From Leuctra nigra (lineage: Eukaryota; Arthropoda; Insecta; Plecoptera; Leuctridae): a stretch of DNA of 64,000 bases. The stretch spans positions 15,097,705 through 15,161,704 of the forward strand of contig OW203769.1 in the NCBI GenBank assembly GCA_934045905.1, written 5' to 3'. The notes beneath the pieces were generated by a model. It saw only the letters and a list, made by a program, of their open reading frames with translations. It was not told the DNA's origin and ran no database searches. Shown here in pieces: positions 32,601-43,105 of this stretch. The number at the start of each line of letters is the position of its first letter. The stretch's first letter is position 1. A program made the translations under genes and the position numbers.

Positions 32601-34761
32601 ATTAATGAGCTATCCCCTGTATCGCTGCAGCAGAAGTTTTGTTTCTCTAAACATTGGTGGTGAAAGCTGGGTTCCTCTTCTGCCGGCCGATGCCGAGATT
32701 GACACGGACAGTGACACCAGTTTCCTTGCTAGATATCAAACACGACCCCCTGACATGTCAAACTTGACTCTTTTAAATGCTGCTTCACAGTACTATTGGA
32801 GAAATCGTTGGATTTGTAGAAGAACCCCTGCTGTTGTCAGAGTATTCCCGAAGCTTCACTTAACAGAAAATTCAGAATTAAATGAAGCCTATTTCAAACA
32901 ACAAGTAATTCTTAGATCATCCTGGACTAATATTAATGAGTTGAATCCTTTCGACGACACTTGGGAGTCAGTGTTCTATTTCGAGGGATTCACCATTCAA
33001 CCCGAACAGCCCGATCAAGTTCTTCCCTCTGAAGATGATGGCAACAGTGACGACGAGTGGGAAGAGACTGAGGTCGAAAGAGAGCAAACGGAATGGATGC
33101 GAGTTGCTGGGATGGGTCCCAATGCTGTTCCTGTTCAGTGCGAAATCGGACAGCGCGAATTTGATTTGTCTTTTCCTTGGTCCGAATCTTACACTAAATA
33201 TCCTAACATAGAATCAGTTGGCAGCTTCTTAAAAGATGTACAACACGTTGACACTATTCCTGTTGATGACGTCGCAACTGCCCTGATATTCACAGAAGAA
33301 CAACAACAACTTCTAGATCTTTTACAAAAACAAATAGCTTCAATCAAATCAAATTCTCCTCAAGACGACTCCACAATCCGACGAGTAATTGTACAGGGAA
33401 CTGCAGGAACTGGCAAAAGCACAATTATCAAAGCAATGACGCAAAAGCTAAAAAATGAATTGGGAGACAAATCGTACATCTTGGTTGCCCCTACTGGCGT
33501 TGCTGCATTCAACATCAACGGCAGCACAATTCATTCCTCACTTCATATTGGTACTAATTCTTCTAAATTTGTTGATCTGAGTGGTAAAGAGGCGAGAATA
33601 TTTCAACTTTCAATGGAAAACTGTTAATTTCTAATAATAGACGAATACAGCATGATTGGATGCACCCTCATGGCTATGATTGATAAGCGATGTCGTCAGG
33701 GAAAACCTAAAAATAGTTTTTTTTAGGTTTTAAAACCTTTAGGTTTTAGGTTTTTTAGGTTTTTTTTTCCTTTTGGAAATATCTTTTTGTACATGTTCGG
33801 CGACATTAAACAGCTACCACCAGTTTGCGACAGAGCACTTTACAGCGACAAACCCTGTAATTACGGACTCACCAATGACGGCATTCTAGCCTACCGTTCA
33901 TTTCAACATTGCCACATTCTCTCAATAGTTCAGCGCCAGGCAGGTGACAATCCCGAACAACAACAATTCCGACAACTACTACTTCGACTTAGCGATGGCT
34001 GCGCTACTATAGACGACTGGCAATTGCTACAAACCAGATTTGACACTTCATTAACTTCACAAGAAAAAGATTCATTTCAAAATTCACTCACACTTGGCCC
34101 GACGAAAGATATTGTTAAAAGCCATAACATAGAAAAACTTATTGCTCTTGGAAACCCTATTGCTAAAATATCAGCCAAACATAACTGTGTCACTGCCTCA
34201 AATGGCACTGAGGACAGTGCGCAAGGTTTGCAAAATGTGATCTACCTGTCACGTGGTAGCCGAGTTATGTTAAAATCTAATCTTTGGACAGCTCAAGGGC
34301 TTGTGAATGGCGCCACTGGTACAGTTCATGACATCATTTACACTCCCCACACACAGCCACCAGTTGATCATCCACTCTGTGTGTTGGTTGAGTTTGATTC
34401 ATACCAAGGCCCTTCGTTTCATCTTCCTAAAGTTTTTCCTATTTGTTCTGTGTCAAGAGCCTGTACCGAGAAATCTGTCAAGTGCACTCGTGCCCAGTTT
34501 CCCCTACAACTTGCCTGGTCGGTCACCATCCATAAGTGTCAAGGTATGACCTTGGATAAGGCAGTTGTAGGATTGGGCACGAAGGAGTTTGCAGTTGGCA
34601 TGAGCTTCGTAGGCATTTCTCGAGTCCGTTCTTTAAGTCATATCATGTTTTCACCACCATTTCCATTTGAGCGGATAAATTCCCTCAAAAATTCAAGTTC
34701 CTTGCAACAAAGGCGAAATGAGGAAGCAAGACTGAAAGCTCTTCCTCTACCCGAGAATTAA
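29670..34761 (+). pseudogene. Helitron Rep-helicase, one frameshift and two stops
   Basis: This is a rolling-circle transposase: an HUH nuclease fused to a PIF1-type SF1 helicase, about 1,690 codons. The ATG at 29670 opens a basic N-terminus. One surplus C in the CCCCCC run at 29821-29826 shifts the frame into the main ORF. Next come about nine 23-residue repeats (SNETPIQTQSRRALSLQRVTQ), a cysteine pair region (CTNCQIRFP...CDSC), the HUH motif HLHG (31951) and the two-tyrosine helix NYIAKYASK (Tyr codons 32425 and 32437). The helicase has Walker A GTAGTGKST (33397), APTGVAAFNINGSTIHS, Walker B LIIDEYSM after a TAA at 33625, then a TAG at 33724 inside a GGTTTTA-rich patch, GDIKQLPPV, TIHKCQG and VGISRVRS. 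All parts after 29785 are in one frame. Damage is slight, so the copy is young. Confidence 0.9.
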
Positions 34762-34764
34762 ACA

Positions 34765-35179
34765 AAGAGACTCCCTTCAATATGATTACTAATCATCACT
34801 TATTATTACATCAACTTACATTGTTTGTGTAACAAAAAATAAGTGGAAGGGGGTCGGGTGGGACCCTTTAGCAGCAACGTCCACGTCGTGGGTCCCGGTT
34901 ACTGGAAACTCTCTTTATATGCTTCATCACTTACGATAGGTACATATTATTTAGTTTCTTGCTAATAGCTGCAATAATTAAAATCAAACTATATCTCGGA
35001 TTACACATTAATGGTGGTCATACAATGACACATTGTTTTATATTGATTAGGGGATCGTGGTTTGCTTTGAGTTTGGCGTTAATTAATGTTTTCTGGGTGT
35101 TAACGCATCTTGATCGATTCTATGTTTGCGCACATGTCGGTGCTCGCTCATCAACGCGTTACACAGAGCGTTTTCCTAG
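34765..35179. other. 3' non-coding part of Helitron D
   Basis: It contains a G-rich stretch (GTGGAAGGGGGTCGGGTGGG, about 34842) and ends in the subterminal inverted GCTCGCTCA, hairpin and CTAG. Confidence 0.6.
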
Positions 35180-36406
35180 TTAGCAATAATTAGTTGATTT
35201 TTAGTAAAATGTTATATTTTTCTTGTCTCGCTGGGTGCGGTATGGAATTTAATTTAAAAACGTACCAAGTGATAACCCTAAGTTTGTCTTTTATCTAATC
35301 ATGATTAAAAATTGAGATAAACTGAAGGGTTGGGTTCAGAAGCAAAGTGGACCGAAGCCACATTTTGTGGCTTAGCCAAAGTTTTCTTTTTGGATAATCA
35401 TGTTTTGAATTTTTCATACTTTTTTAAAAGCAAAGTGGACCAAACTTCCACAGCCACCTAAACTCTGCATTGCGCGAAAAAGTTGGGCACATAGGCACAT
35501 TTGCACATTCTATGTTTGAACTCTCTACAGACCGTGCCACCGTCAGTTGTTCTGTAAGGCCGAGAAAGATAACATTGCATGGTGAGCGCGCAATGAAGTC
35601 TTTCTCGGCCTAGCAGAACAACTGACTGTGGCTCCATCTGGTGAGAGTTCAAACATATGAAAAACGAACTGTACACATTTAACTTTATTTCTTCGTTTCT
35701 CAAATTTTCAAAAAGTGGGGATTGTCCACTTTGCTTCTGAACATTGGAAAACAGGTTTGGTCTCCCGTATTGGACATTTCATAGTTTTGCGCGGTTTTGT
35801 TTAATAAACGGCGCCTAATAACAAGGCAAGAAGCAAAAATGAAAAACATGTTTTTGCCGAAATTATTGGAGCGTTGGGTTCAACGATCGATGTGCAATCT
35901 ATACGATATATTTCACTTTAATAGCAAATTTATGCCCTAAATTGCATTACTTTCGGTTCAACCCTCGTTTAATCGCCCCTGGTTGTGTTAAGACTTCTTC
36001 TTTAACAGCTCAGCGTGTGTAGCGCACTGATATATAACACGTGGATTGCTTATCAATGCTATGCGAGTGAAGTCAACATTTTCTATGTCGCCGCTGTAAT
36101 AACTTTGTGGATTTGTAACAAATTATAACTAGTGTAACTAAAACGTGTTAATTAACTAGTAAACTAATGACTAATGTAATGATTTAGTTGATTCAAAGTG
36201 ATTTTAGAAATGATTTAGATCGTGTAAAAGGCTGCTACAAATTGATGACCTTGAAAAGGAACATTTTAGGAACATTTTTCTAATGTATTTTCGACTTCAC
36301 TGGGACTAATGCTAAAGGGATTCATGCGCAATCCACGCAACGAAGTGGAAGTACTTGGAGATCAGTGGTGTAGCGGCATTGCGTGTGATTTCTATGACGC
36401 CATTAC
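35180..36406. other. Spacer between Helitron D and the Hsp70-like gene
   Basis: It holds a fragment of the repeat seen at 20895-21260 (35275-35320 and 35780-35850) and a hairpin at 35512-35660. No exon for a missing Hsp70 substrate-binding domain was recognised. Confidence 0.45.
35512..35660. repeat. Hairpin-forming palindrome
   Basis: ATGTTTGAACTCTC pairs with GAGAGTTCAAACAT, CAGTTGTTCTG with CAGAACAACTG, and GGCCGAGAAAGA with TCTTTCTCGGCC. A loop of about 30 nt remains. This is either a MITE or a structured RNA precursor. Confidence 0.7.
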
Positions 36407-37545
36407 CTAGCCAAGTCTGGCGCCCCACAGTGCAGCTCCGTAAGCCACGACTTCGTCAGGATTGATCGTCATCGCTAAGGATTTCTCGGGGAAATACTCT
36501 CGAAGCAGTTCTCGGACGAGAGGGATTCTTGTAGATCCTCCGGCGAGAACAACGTCGTCGATGTCGCTTTCCTCAGCGTGGCTTGCTTCAGACAATCATC
36601 CACATGCGCCAGTGTTGAGCGCAACAAGTCACTGCACAGCTGCTCGAAGTGAGGCCGAGTGATGGTTGAGGTCAAGTCCTCTCCATTCATGAGACAATCA
36701 ATGTAAATACCTTCTTTAAGTGAAGAGGATAGACGATGTTTCACTTTTTTAACTTCTATTCTCACTCTCGCAATTGCTTTCATATTTTTGTTGATATCAT
36801 TCCCCGTCGATTTGAGAAACTCTGCTCTAATATATTTGACTAGCACGTTGTCAATGTCAATTCCTCCCAAATGGTTGTCAGCAGACGTGGCCAATACATT
36901 AAACCTGCTCTTATCATCGACTTTGACAATAGACACATCGAATGTAGTACCTCCTTGATGATATACAAGAAAAGTGCGTTTCACCCTAGAGTTTGTGTTA
37001 ATTACATAAGCCAGCGCAGCCGCAGTCGACTCGTTGATGATGCGCAGAACCTTCAGCCCCGCGATCTTCCCCGCGTCTGTCGTCGCTTGTCGCTGATCGT
37101 CGTTGAAGTAAGCCGGCACAGTGATTACAGCGTCTTTCACATCACAGTCCAAGCACTTATCTGCAATCTCCTTCATCTTCCTCAGAATCATCGCGCTGAT
37201 TTGCTCCGGAGCGAACGTCTTCGTCTCCTTCTTGAACTCGATGTGGATCCTGGGCTTGCCTCCAACATCCACCACTGTAAACGGCCAACGCTTCATGTCT
37301 TCCTGCACTACTGGGTCGTCGAACCTGCGACCCATCAGTCGCACCACATCGTACACAGTGTTCGTAGGATTCTTGATCTTTTGGTTAAAGGCTTCATTGC
37401 CCACGAGTATTCCACTTTCAGTGAAAGCGACGAAACATGGTGAGGTTCTGTAACCAAATTTGTTGGCGAGGATCTCGACTCTGTCTCGCCTCCACAAGCC
37501 CACAGAGGAGTTCGAAGTGCCCAAGTGAATTCCAATCACCACCAT
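36407..37545 (-). pseudogene. Hsp70-like nucleotide-binding domain, frameshifted
   Basis: The frame starts at ATG 37545 (MVVIGIHLGTSNSSVG) and matches the Hsp70 ATPase domain throughout: NPTNTVYDVVRLMGRRFDDP, VTVPAYFND, INESTAAALAY, GGIDID and, after the break, [12 protein letters not shown] and [13 protein letters not shown] single base is missing in an A run (T run 36568-36570 on the plus strand). The two halves together give about 380 residues, exactly the nucleotide-binding domain, and a stop follows with no substrate-binding domain. GGCTAGGTAATG at the end could be a splice donor instead. Three residues central to ATP hydrolysis are changed by family alignment: D10 to H, K71 to V and D199 to H. 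It has no introns, as in many Hsp70 genes or retrocopies. Confidence 0.85.
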
Positions 37546-37940
37546 TCTTAACGCAAACACAACCAGCTTTAAAATAAAACAGTCTCTGCTAATCTATGGA
37601 ATTTGAGAGTATACAAAATGGTTAGTTCTCTGAAGCGAAGAACTGTTCGTGCTCTTTAGGAGATTAGGAAGTAAGTAATCAGATATCATATCTGCAAACT
37701 GATAATTATTTGGGTCAAACACTCTCGCGAATTATTATCATAAATACTATTGAAATTCAAATCAAGACAAATGCTGTTCATAAAGTATGTCACGTGTGAG
37801 GGACAGGTCTCTGCGAATTTAGACAGCTAGAGATATTAACGGCACCTAGAAGACGCGAGTCCGGGGCAAGTAGCCCCGGAATAAAATGTGGTCCTCGAGT
37901 GGATTTAATGTATTTTTACGATTTTGACACAAGTTGACCA
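37546..37940. other. Upstream region of the Hsp70-like gene
   Basis: I see no clear heat-shock element array or TATA box. The sequence GGGGCAAGTAGCCCCGG (37862) is a small GC-rich palindrome. Confidence 0.35.
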
Positions 37941-38360
37941 TCTAGTGGAGCGGTCGCTCCACGCCAGCCAAGTCGTACGGCGCGCGCACACTCTCATATC
38001 ATCTCATATAAAGGCTGGAGCAAACCCACTTTTACTGTAGGCATCAAAGTGGCATTTTCGGCCTACTGGATCTTAAAATTGGGGAATCTCACATTGTTGG
38101 AAAATATCTCAATTTCGAGCTATGGCCCACCCTACAACATATACCAAATTTGGGAACAATAGGTTACGCCCTTTACGAGCTAGAGGGCTGAGAAAACAGT
38201 GTTTTGGGGCGGTTTTCATAATAATAATAATAATAATCTCAGTAGTAGTAGTAGTCTCCTGGAATTCAAATCCGGTAAACAGGCCACAGCCTAAACGGCT
38301 GAACCGATTGATCTCACATTTTTACCACGTGTGCACTTTTGGCGTCTGATTTAACCTTCA
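37941..38360 (+). repeat. ETS-CRE composite repeat, copy 3, left part
   Basis: It has the hairpin GTGGAGCGGTCGCTCCAC (37943), the conserved leader, an ATAATAATA/AGTAGTAGT stretch (38219-38252) and CAGCCTAAACGGCTGAACCG (38287). It is then cut by the non-LTR insertion. The family sequence resumes at about 43106. Confidence 0.75.
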
Positions 38361-38479
38361 AATTCAAATTATCTTTATTTTGCGAAAAATACAAAATAGG
38401 CGGCATTCATTATTTGTATACAATAAGTACATAATGATCTTCCATACAACCATATTAGATTAAGGTAAATATATAATTA

Positions 38480-38542
38480 ACTATAATTATATTTAATAAT
38501 AGGTATAATTGTATAATATATAATATAATATAATATAATATA

Positions 38543-38574
<32 letters not shown>

Positions 38575-38610
38575 TATAATATATATTATATATATATTAT
38601 ATAATACATA
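38480..38610. repeat. AT-rich microsatellite
   Basis: Long runs of TA dinucleotide and TATAATA words fill this stretch. The solo LTR sits in it. Confidence 0.9.
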
Positions 38611-38611
38611 T

Positions 38612-39764
38612 TGTAGCGGCGCAGCTTGGTTGGAAGGAAGGGGTTGACAGGGTAGGTAACCTCCCTTTGTCTTCGGCTGCTGCCACCAACCAGAACACAA
38701 CACTAGGTGGTGTCCTGGATTTACTAAAGCTAATAAAAGGATAATAAAAACGAACGACTAAGGCTTTGGGGGCGTGGAGGGTAAACTAAATGTTACCCTG
38801 AGGTTTCAGTCAAATTCCGATGTTAGGGAGAATAAGAAGGGAGAGAAAAAGAAATGTGCTGTAAGGTTAGATAATTAGCAATTAGTTGATAACTTCAATG
38901 AAATAATGCAACTTAAGAAAGAGAATGGATTTAAATGGGGTAGTTCTGATGGTGTATTGAAGGGTTGAAGGATTGGGTGTAAAGTAAGAGGGTTGTTTTA
39001 AGTAGAATAATAATATATAATTCCCAGATAAAAGAGTACAATATATAAACAATGCTCTTAAAATTATAATCACTCAATAGGGGGAGGGGGTGAACATGTA
39101 TGGGGTGACACTCTTTACAAGTAAAATTTAAGGTAGGGGGTGAATCATGTATGGGGTGACACTTTAGGGGTGAACATGTATAGAGGGTTGAACTGTGGGT
39201 GGAGGGTTGAGCATGTATAGGGTAACACTTTACAAATCAGGGTAAAACAACATGTGTTGAACAACTTTAAGAGTAAGGGTACATTTATACAAGGGGAGAA
39301 TACCAAGAGAGAGAATAGTAAAAGTGAGTCTGACTTACGGAGACTGATTTGACAAGTGAAGTTACTCGCTTTATATAGTACTTGTTAGGGTCAAAGAGTT
39401 CAAGTTTCGCGCGATATCGGCAATGTTGCATCAGCCAACATTGCGGTTTATGAAATAACATAGTTGCGAACTTGACTTTGAATATTTGTAATTGAAGTAA
39501 AAATGAAGTTATACAATACTGATTGTTGTAATTTTATAATCACAGCCCCTGTTGCATTTATAATTTTAACATTGTTATAATTGAAAATATGTAGTAAATT
39601 GAACTTGTTTACTGACAGCTGTTTTTAGTGACGTCATGACTTGTTTACATATTCTACAAGTCGGCGGCAATTTGATTGAAGGATTTAATCAGAAAACTAT
39701 TCAAGAGTGATAACCATAACAGTAGAGAAGAGAAGGCAAAGTAGGGTTGCTTGCAACCCTTACA
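38612..39764. mobile_element. Probable solo LTR
   Basis: It begins TGTAGCGGCGCAGC and ends AACCCTTACA (TG...CA), flanked by ATAT on both sides. Because the surroundings are an AT microsatellite, the 4-bp duplication is weak evidence. TTTATATAGTAC near 39370 could be the TATA box of a minus- or plus-strand promoter. Tandem phrases GGGTGAACATGTAT(G/A) recur at 39088-39215. No internal gag-pol is present. Confidence 0.5.
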
Positions 39765-40517
39765 ATATATTATATATATAATTGGATAAAAAATAAGTAT
39801 GACATAGAATTATATGGGATAATGGTAATGATAAGTAGTGATAACAACATGAATGAAAATGACCGTGTGGTTTTGAGGTGATCTAGAGCTAAGATTTCTG
39901 CAAGGCTAGTGTCTTGAGGCATCTCTTGAATGTGGCTGGACATACGGTGTATAGCCAACGCATTAAGTTGTGATAAAACTTACCCCCTTATCGCGACTAC
40001 CAGTCGTACACAGAAGTAGTATAAGTTGCCTAAAATACAGATATTTGTATACAGAGGGGTGATTTGCAAGACTGGTTTTATCATTGGCTTTGATCACGAC
40101 TTAAAGTGGTCCCACTGCTCCAGCCAAGGTGCTTAGAATTCGCCGTAATTCATACAAATCTCTGATGAAATAATACCTCAAACAACAGCATAAAACAATT
40201 ATATCTTACCGTACGCTCCAATTATATGTTTTTAATTGAAGTTCCAATTAAACTATCCCAAAATAATTCATATTTGTAGTGTAATGTTGCCATATTTATG
40301 GTAAATTTCACACATTGTACACATTTTCTTTCTTATTTGGCCCGTGACCCCATATTTTCAAACGGCAGTCTTATTCTAAAAATTATTATCTTTAATTTGA
40401 GACTATTTTCAATAATTTGTCATTCCTCTTGCGGTTTTAGGAGCAATTTAAGACCAATTTCCCGGGACGATTTCATGTCTCCCTGTGTTATCTTATGGGG
40501 GAAAAGATGATCTTCAA

Positions 40518-42989
40518 TCAAGAATATCTAATTATTTCATACCGTAAGGGGCAAATATTTTTTGCTAGTTGTATGTAATATTGTTTTATTAATCTTTGGT
40601 GTGAATTACAGCAAATTCTCATTCCTATGCCGAAACGATGGAACCACTTTAATGCGTTGGCTGTACACTCCTCCGGGACTTCGTTGTAGGACGCAGCCGC
40701 CATGTATGAGAATGACGATTTGAACTTAGTACGTCGATGGGTTCGAATGCTCAGTCGCCCTTTGTGTCTGATCTTGACTGAGTGTGCATCGCCTCTTCTT
40801 TAGAGCTTGGATCGAAGATATGCCGGTTTATCGGAATGGAGAATCTTGTGTGTGATGCACTGTAGATGCAGTTGTCTTCGGTCAGCAATTTTTAACCACC
40901 TTGCTTTTTTAATGGACGGGGAAATGTGATCTGATCTCTTTATATTGTAAGCAAATCTAGCGCATGAGTTTTGTATCTTCTGCAACTCGTATGCGTCATG
41001 AGCTGTGAGGCAAGGGCCATAGACTACGTCACAGTACTCGATTTGCGAGAGAACCAGTGCATTAGTTAGCGCTAGTTTAGCAAATGGTGGGAGAAGGGAA
41101 TTGAAGCTGTTTAGTGATTTTAATTTTCCATATGATGATCTTTTCAGTAATTTTAAGTGTTGCGTGAACTTTAAATTGCTATCCTCCACAAGACCGAGAT
41201 TCTTAGCGCTGTCAGTAATTGGTATGGTGATATCATCAATTTTTATCTGAGGGTCGTGTTGTAGTGATTGTTCGCGAAGATGGGGAGTACCAAGAAGGAG
41301 CACCGTTGATTTGACTGGGTTCAGTATTAGTGCTCTATCCGTTGCCCAACAGGAAATTGCTACCAAATCTTCATTGATTTTCAGTGTGGCTTGGAGAGTG
41401 TCTTTAGTGTAGAACGAGTAGCAAAGTTGGGTATCATCAGCGTAAGTATGGCACATGCTATTGATGATCGTACTCTGGAGGTCGGCAGTGTAGATGATGA
41501 AGAGAGTTGGTCCAAGTATCGAACCCTGGGGTACCCCCATTGATGTTGGTAATGGTAAAGATATTTTCTTTGTAACTCCACGGCTGACTTGTACTCTCTG
41601 AGTCCGTCCATTCAAGTAGCTGTAGAACCAGCTCACTGCCTCTGTACTCAACCCATTGTATTTAAGTACAGCTAGCAGAAACTCGTGATTGATGGTGTCG
41701 AAGGCTTTCGAAAAGTCGAGAAGTACAAGACACGTGACCTGTCCACGGTCTATTGCGCCTATAGCCGTGTCGCATATGTCTAGCAGAGTGGTCGTGGTGC
41801 TTCTGTTTTTGCGAAAACCTGACTGAGTGTCTGGAAGGATCTGGTTGTACCCTAAGAACCGGCTTAGCTGCAGGAAGACGACTTTCTCCAAAATCTTGGA
41901 AAGCGTTGGAAGGATTGTTATTGGACGAAGATCCTTCAGTTCTAAAGGGTTGCTGATTTTGGGCAAGGGTGTTATTATCCCCACCTTCCAAGCTGTTGGG
42001 AATTTGCTGGTCTTTAGAGAACAATTTATTATGTCGGTAAGGCTAGTGAGGCAATGGGGGAGGCACAGTGATAGCATCTTGATTGTTATAAGGTCTGCAC
42101 CAGAGGCTGTTGATTTGATTCCCTTTATTATGTCCAGAACACTGTCCTCGCTAACAGGAGTAAAATGGAGCTCATCAATGCCTGCATTCCGTACAGTTTG
42201 TGTGTAAGTGTTAAGCACTTCCGGGCTGATCGTGGCTTGTCCAACGGAACCAATGAGATAGTTGTTAATATCTTCAACGTTCGAGAGCTGCTCAGGGATC
42301 TGCGATGTTTAATTCTTCCTGCTTCTGTGGATGTTCCATGTCTCAAGTTTTTGCCAAAACATTCTTGGGTTGTTCTTGCAACCTGTGAGGGCTGCAGTAA
42401 TAAATGCCTTTTTTTCATTTCTTTTAGCCTTATTTACGCAGTTGCGGAGCTCGGCGTAATACTGCCATTTTTCAGCTGACTTATTCCTCTTGTAACTTCG
42501 CAGAGCGTTGTTCTTCAGCTTGATCATTTCTTGAATGGTCGTTGTAAGCCACGGAGCATTAGGTCCTGATGTAGTGATACTCTTCCAAGGCGCAAACGCA
42601 TCAGCTGTATCCAGAAGCTTCGTACTGAGATACATGACTTTGTCGTCCACGTCCTGGAGCTGCAGGGAATTGTTCCACGCAACATTCTTTGAATGAAGAT
42701 CTAGATCATCAGCATCAATTTTGCTGTAGTCACGAAATGTGATGGTTCTTGAGGTCTTCCGCGGTGTTACATATCGAAGGACACACATAGTCATCCTATG
42801 ATCAGTGATGGACGTTCCATTGTGACCTTTAATCAAAGTAATATCAAGTACGTCTGATGACTCAACTACCTCAATATCTTTAACATATATATGGTCAATG
42901 AGCGTTGCGGACTGACAAGTGGCATTATCTACAACCCTCGTGGGTTTAGTGATTATTTGTTGCAGGTCATGCTTCCCCAAGAACTTCAT
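40518..42989 (-). pseudogene. Reverse transcriptase ORF of the non-LTR element
   Basis: This is one continuous minus frame with two in-frame TAA stops (42309-42311 and 40800-40802). The N-terminal part is the end of an APE-type endonuclease (SITDHRMTM). The middle is reverse transcriptase: LRPITILPTLSKILEK, SGFRKNRSTTT, LLDFSKAFDTINHE, GVPQGSILGP and the catalytic YADDTQLC. The C-terminal thumb region continues past the second stop to SSFSYMAAASYNEVPEE. The protein copies its own RNA into DNA at a nicked target. Both stops look like simple point mutations, so the copy is inactive. The family is CR1/L2/Daphne-like by motif style; the exact clade is uncertain. Confidence 0.85.
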
Positions 42990-43105
42990 TAGGAATTTTG
43001 AGTCGGATTTGCTGTCGTGTTGATGTTAGTGTCACCCACAAAAATTATGTTATCAGCTGTGTCTTGTAAGGAACTGATCACGTCCCCAACCCCTTTTAAT
43101 ACACT
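42990..43105 (-). pseudogene. Endonuclease domain fragment
   Basis: A frame encoding VLKGVGDVISSLQ...NIIFVGDTNIN matches the GDFN region of APE-type endonucleases of non-LTR elements. It is joined to the main frame by a one-base shift near 43005. The 5' truncation point is at about 43105, where ETS-CRE sequence resumes. Confidence 0.6.

Larger units (their letters stand above)
28345..35179 (+). mobile_element. Autonomous-type Helitron, copy D (6.8 kb)
   Basis: The 5' end is TGAGCGAGCGAAGCGAGCG after a T. The 3' end has GCTCGCTCA, the hairpin AACGC-GTTACACAGA-GCGTT, and terminal CTAG followed by T. It encloses a Rep-helicase gene (29670-34761). The 5' terminus has an inverted copy inside the 3' end, and integration is between two T residues without duplication. 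Those traits are reported for Helitron2/Helentron-type elements, whereas classic Helitrons start TC and insert at A/T. The flanks carry inverted copies of another repeat (28260-28330 and 35275-35320). Confidence 0.88.
38361..43105 (-). mobile_element. 5'-truncated CR1/L2-like non-LTR retrotransposon
   Basis: Read on the minus strand it starts in the endonuclease domain at about 43105 and continues through reverse transcriptase. It ends with AATAAAGATAATTTGAATTTGAA near 38360, the microsatellite-like tail usual for CR1/L2 elements. The 3' region holds a probable solo LTR (38612-39764) and a segment shared with the hAT element core (40200-40480). It interrupts the third ETS-CRE composite repeat. 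Confidence 0.75.

Noticed and set aside
38455..38703. Tyr/Ile-rich minus frame
   Set aside because: It is a translation of the AT microsatellite.
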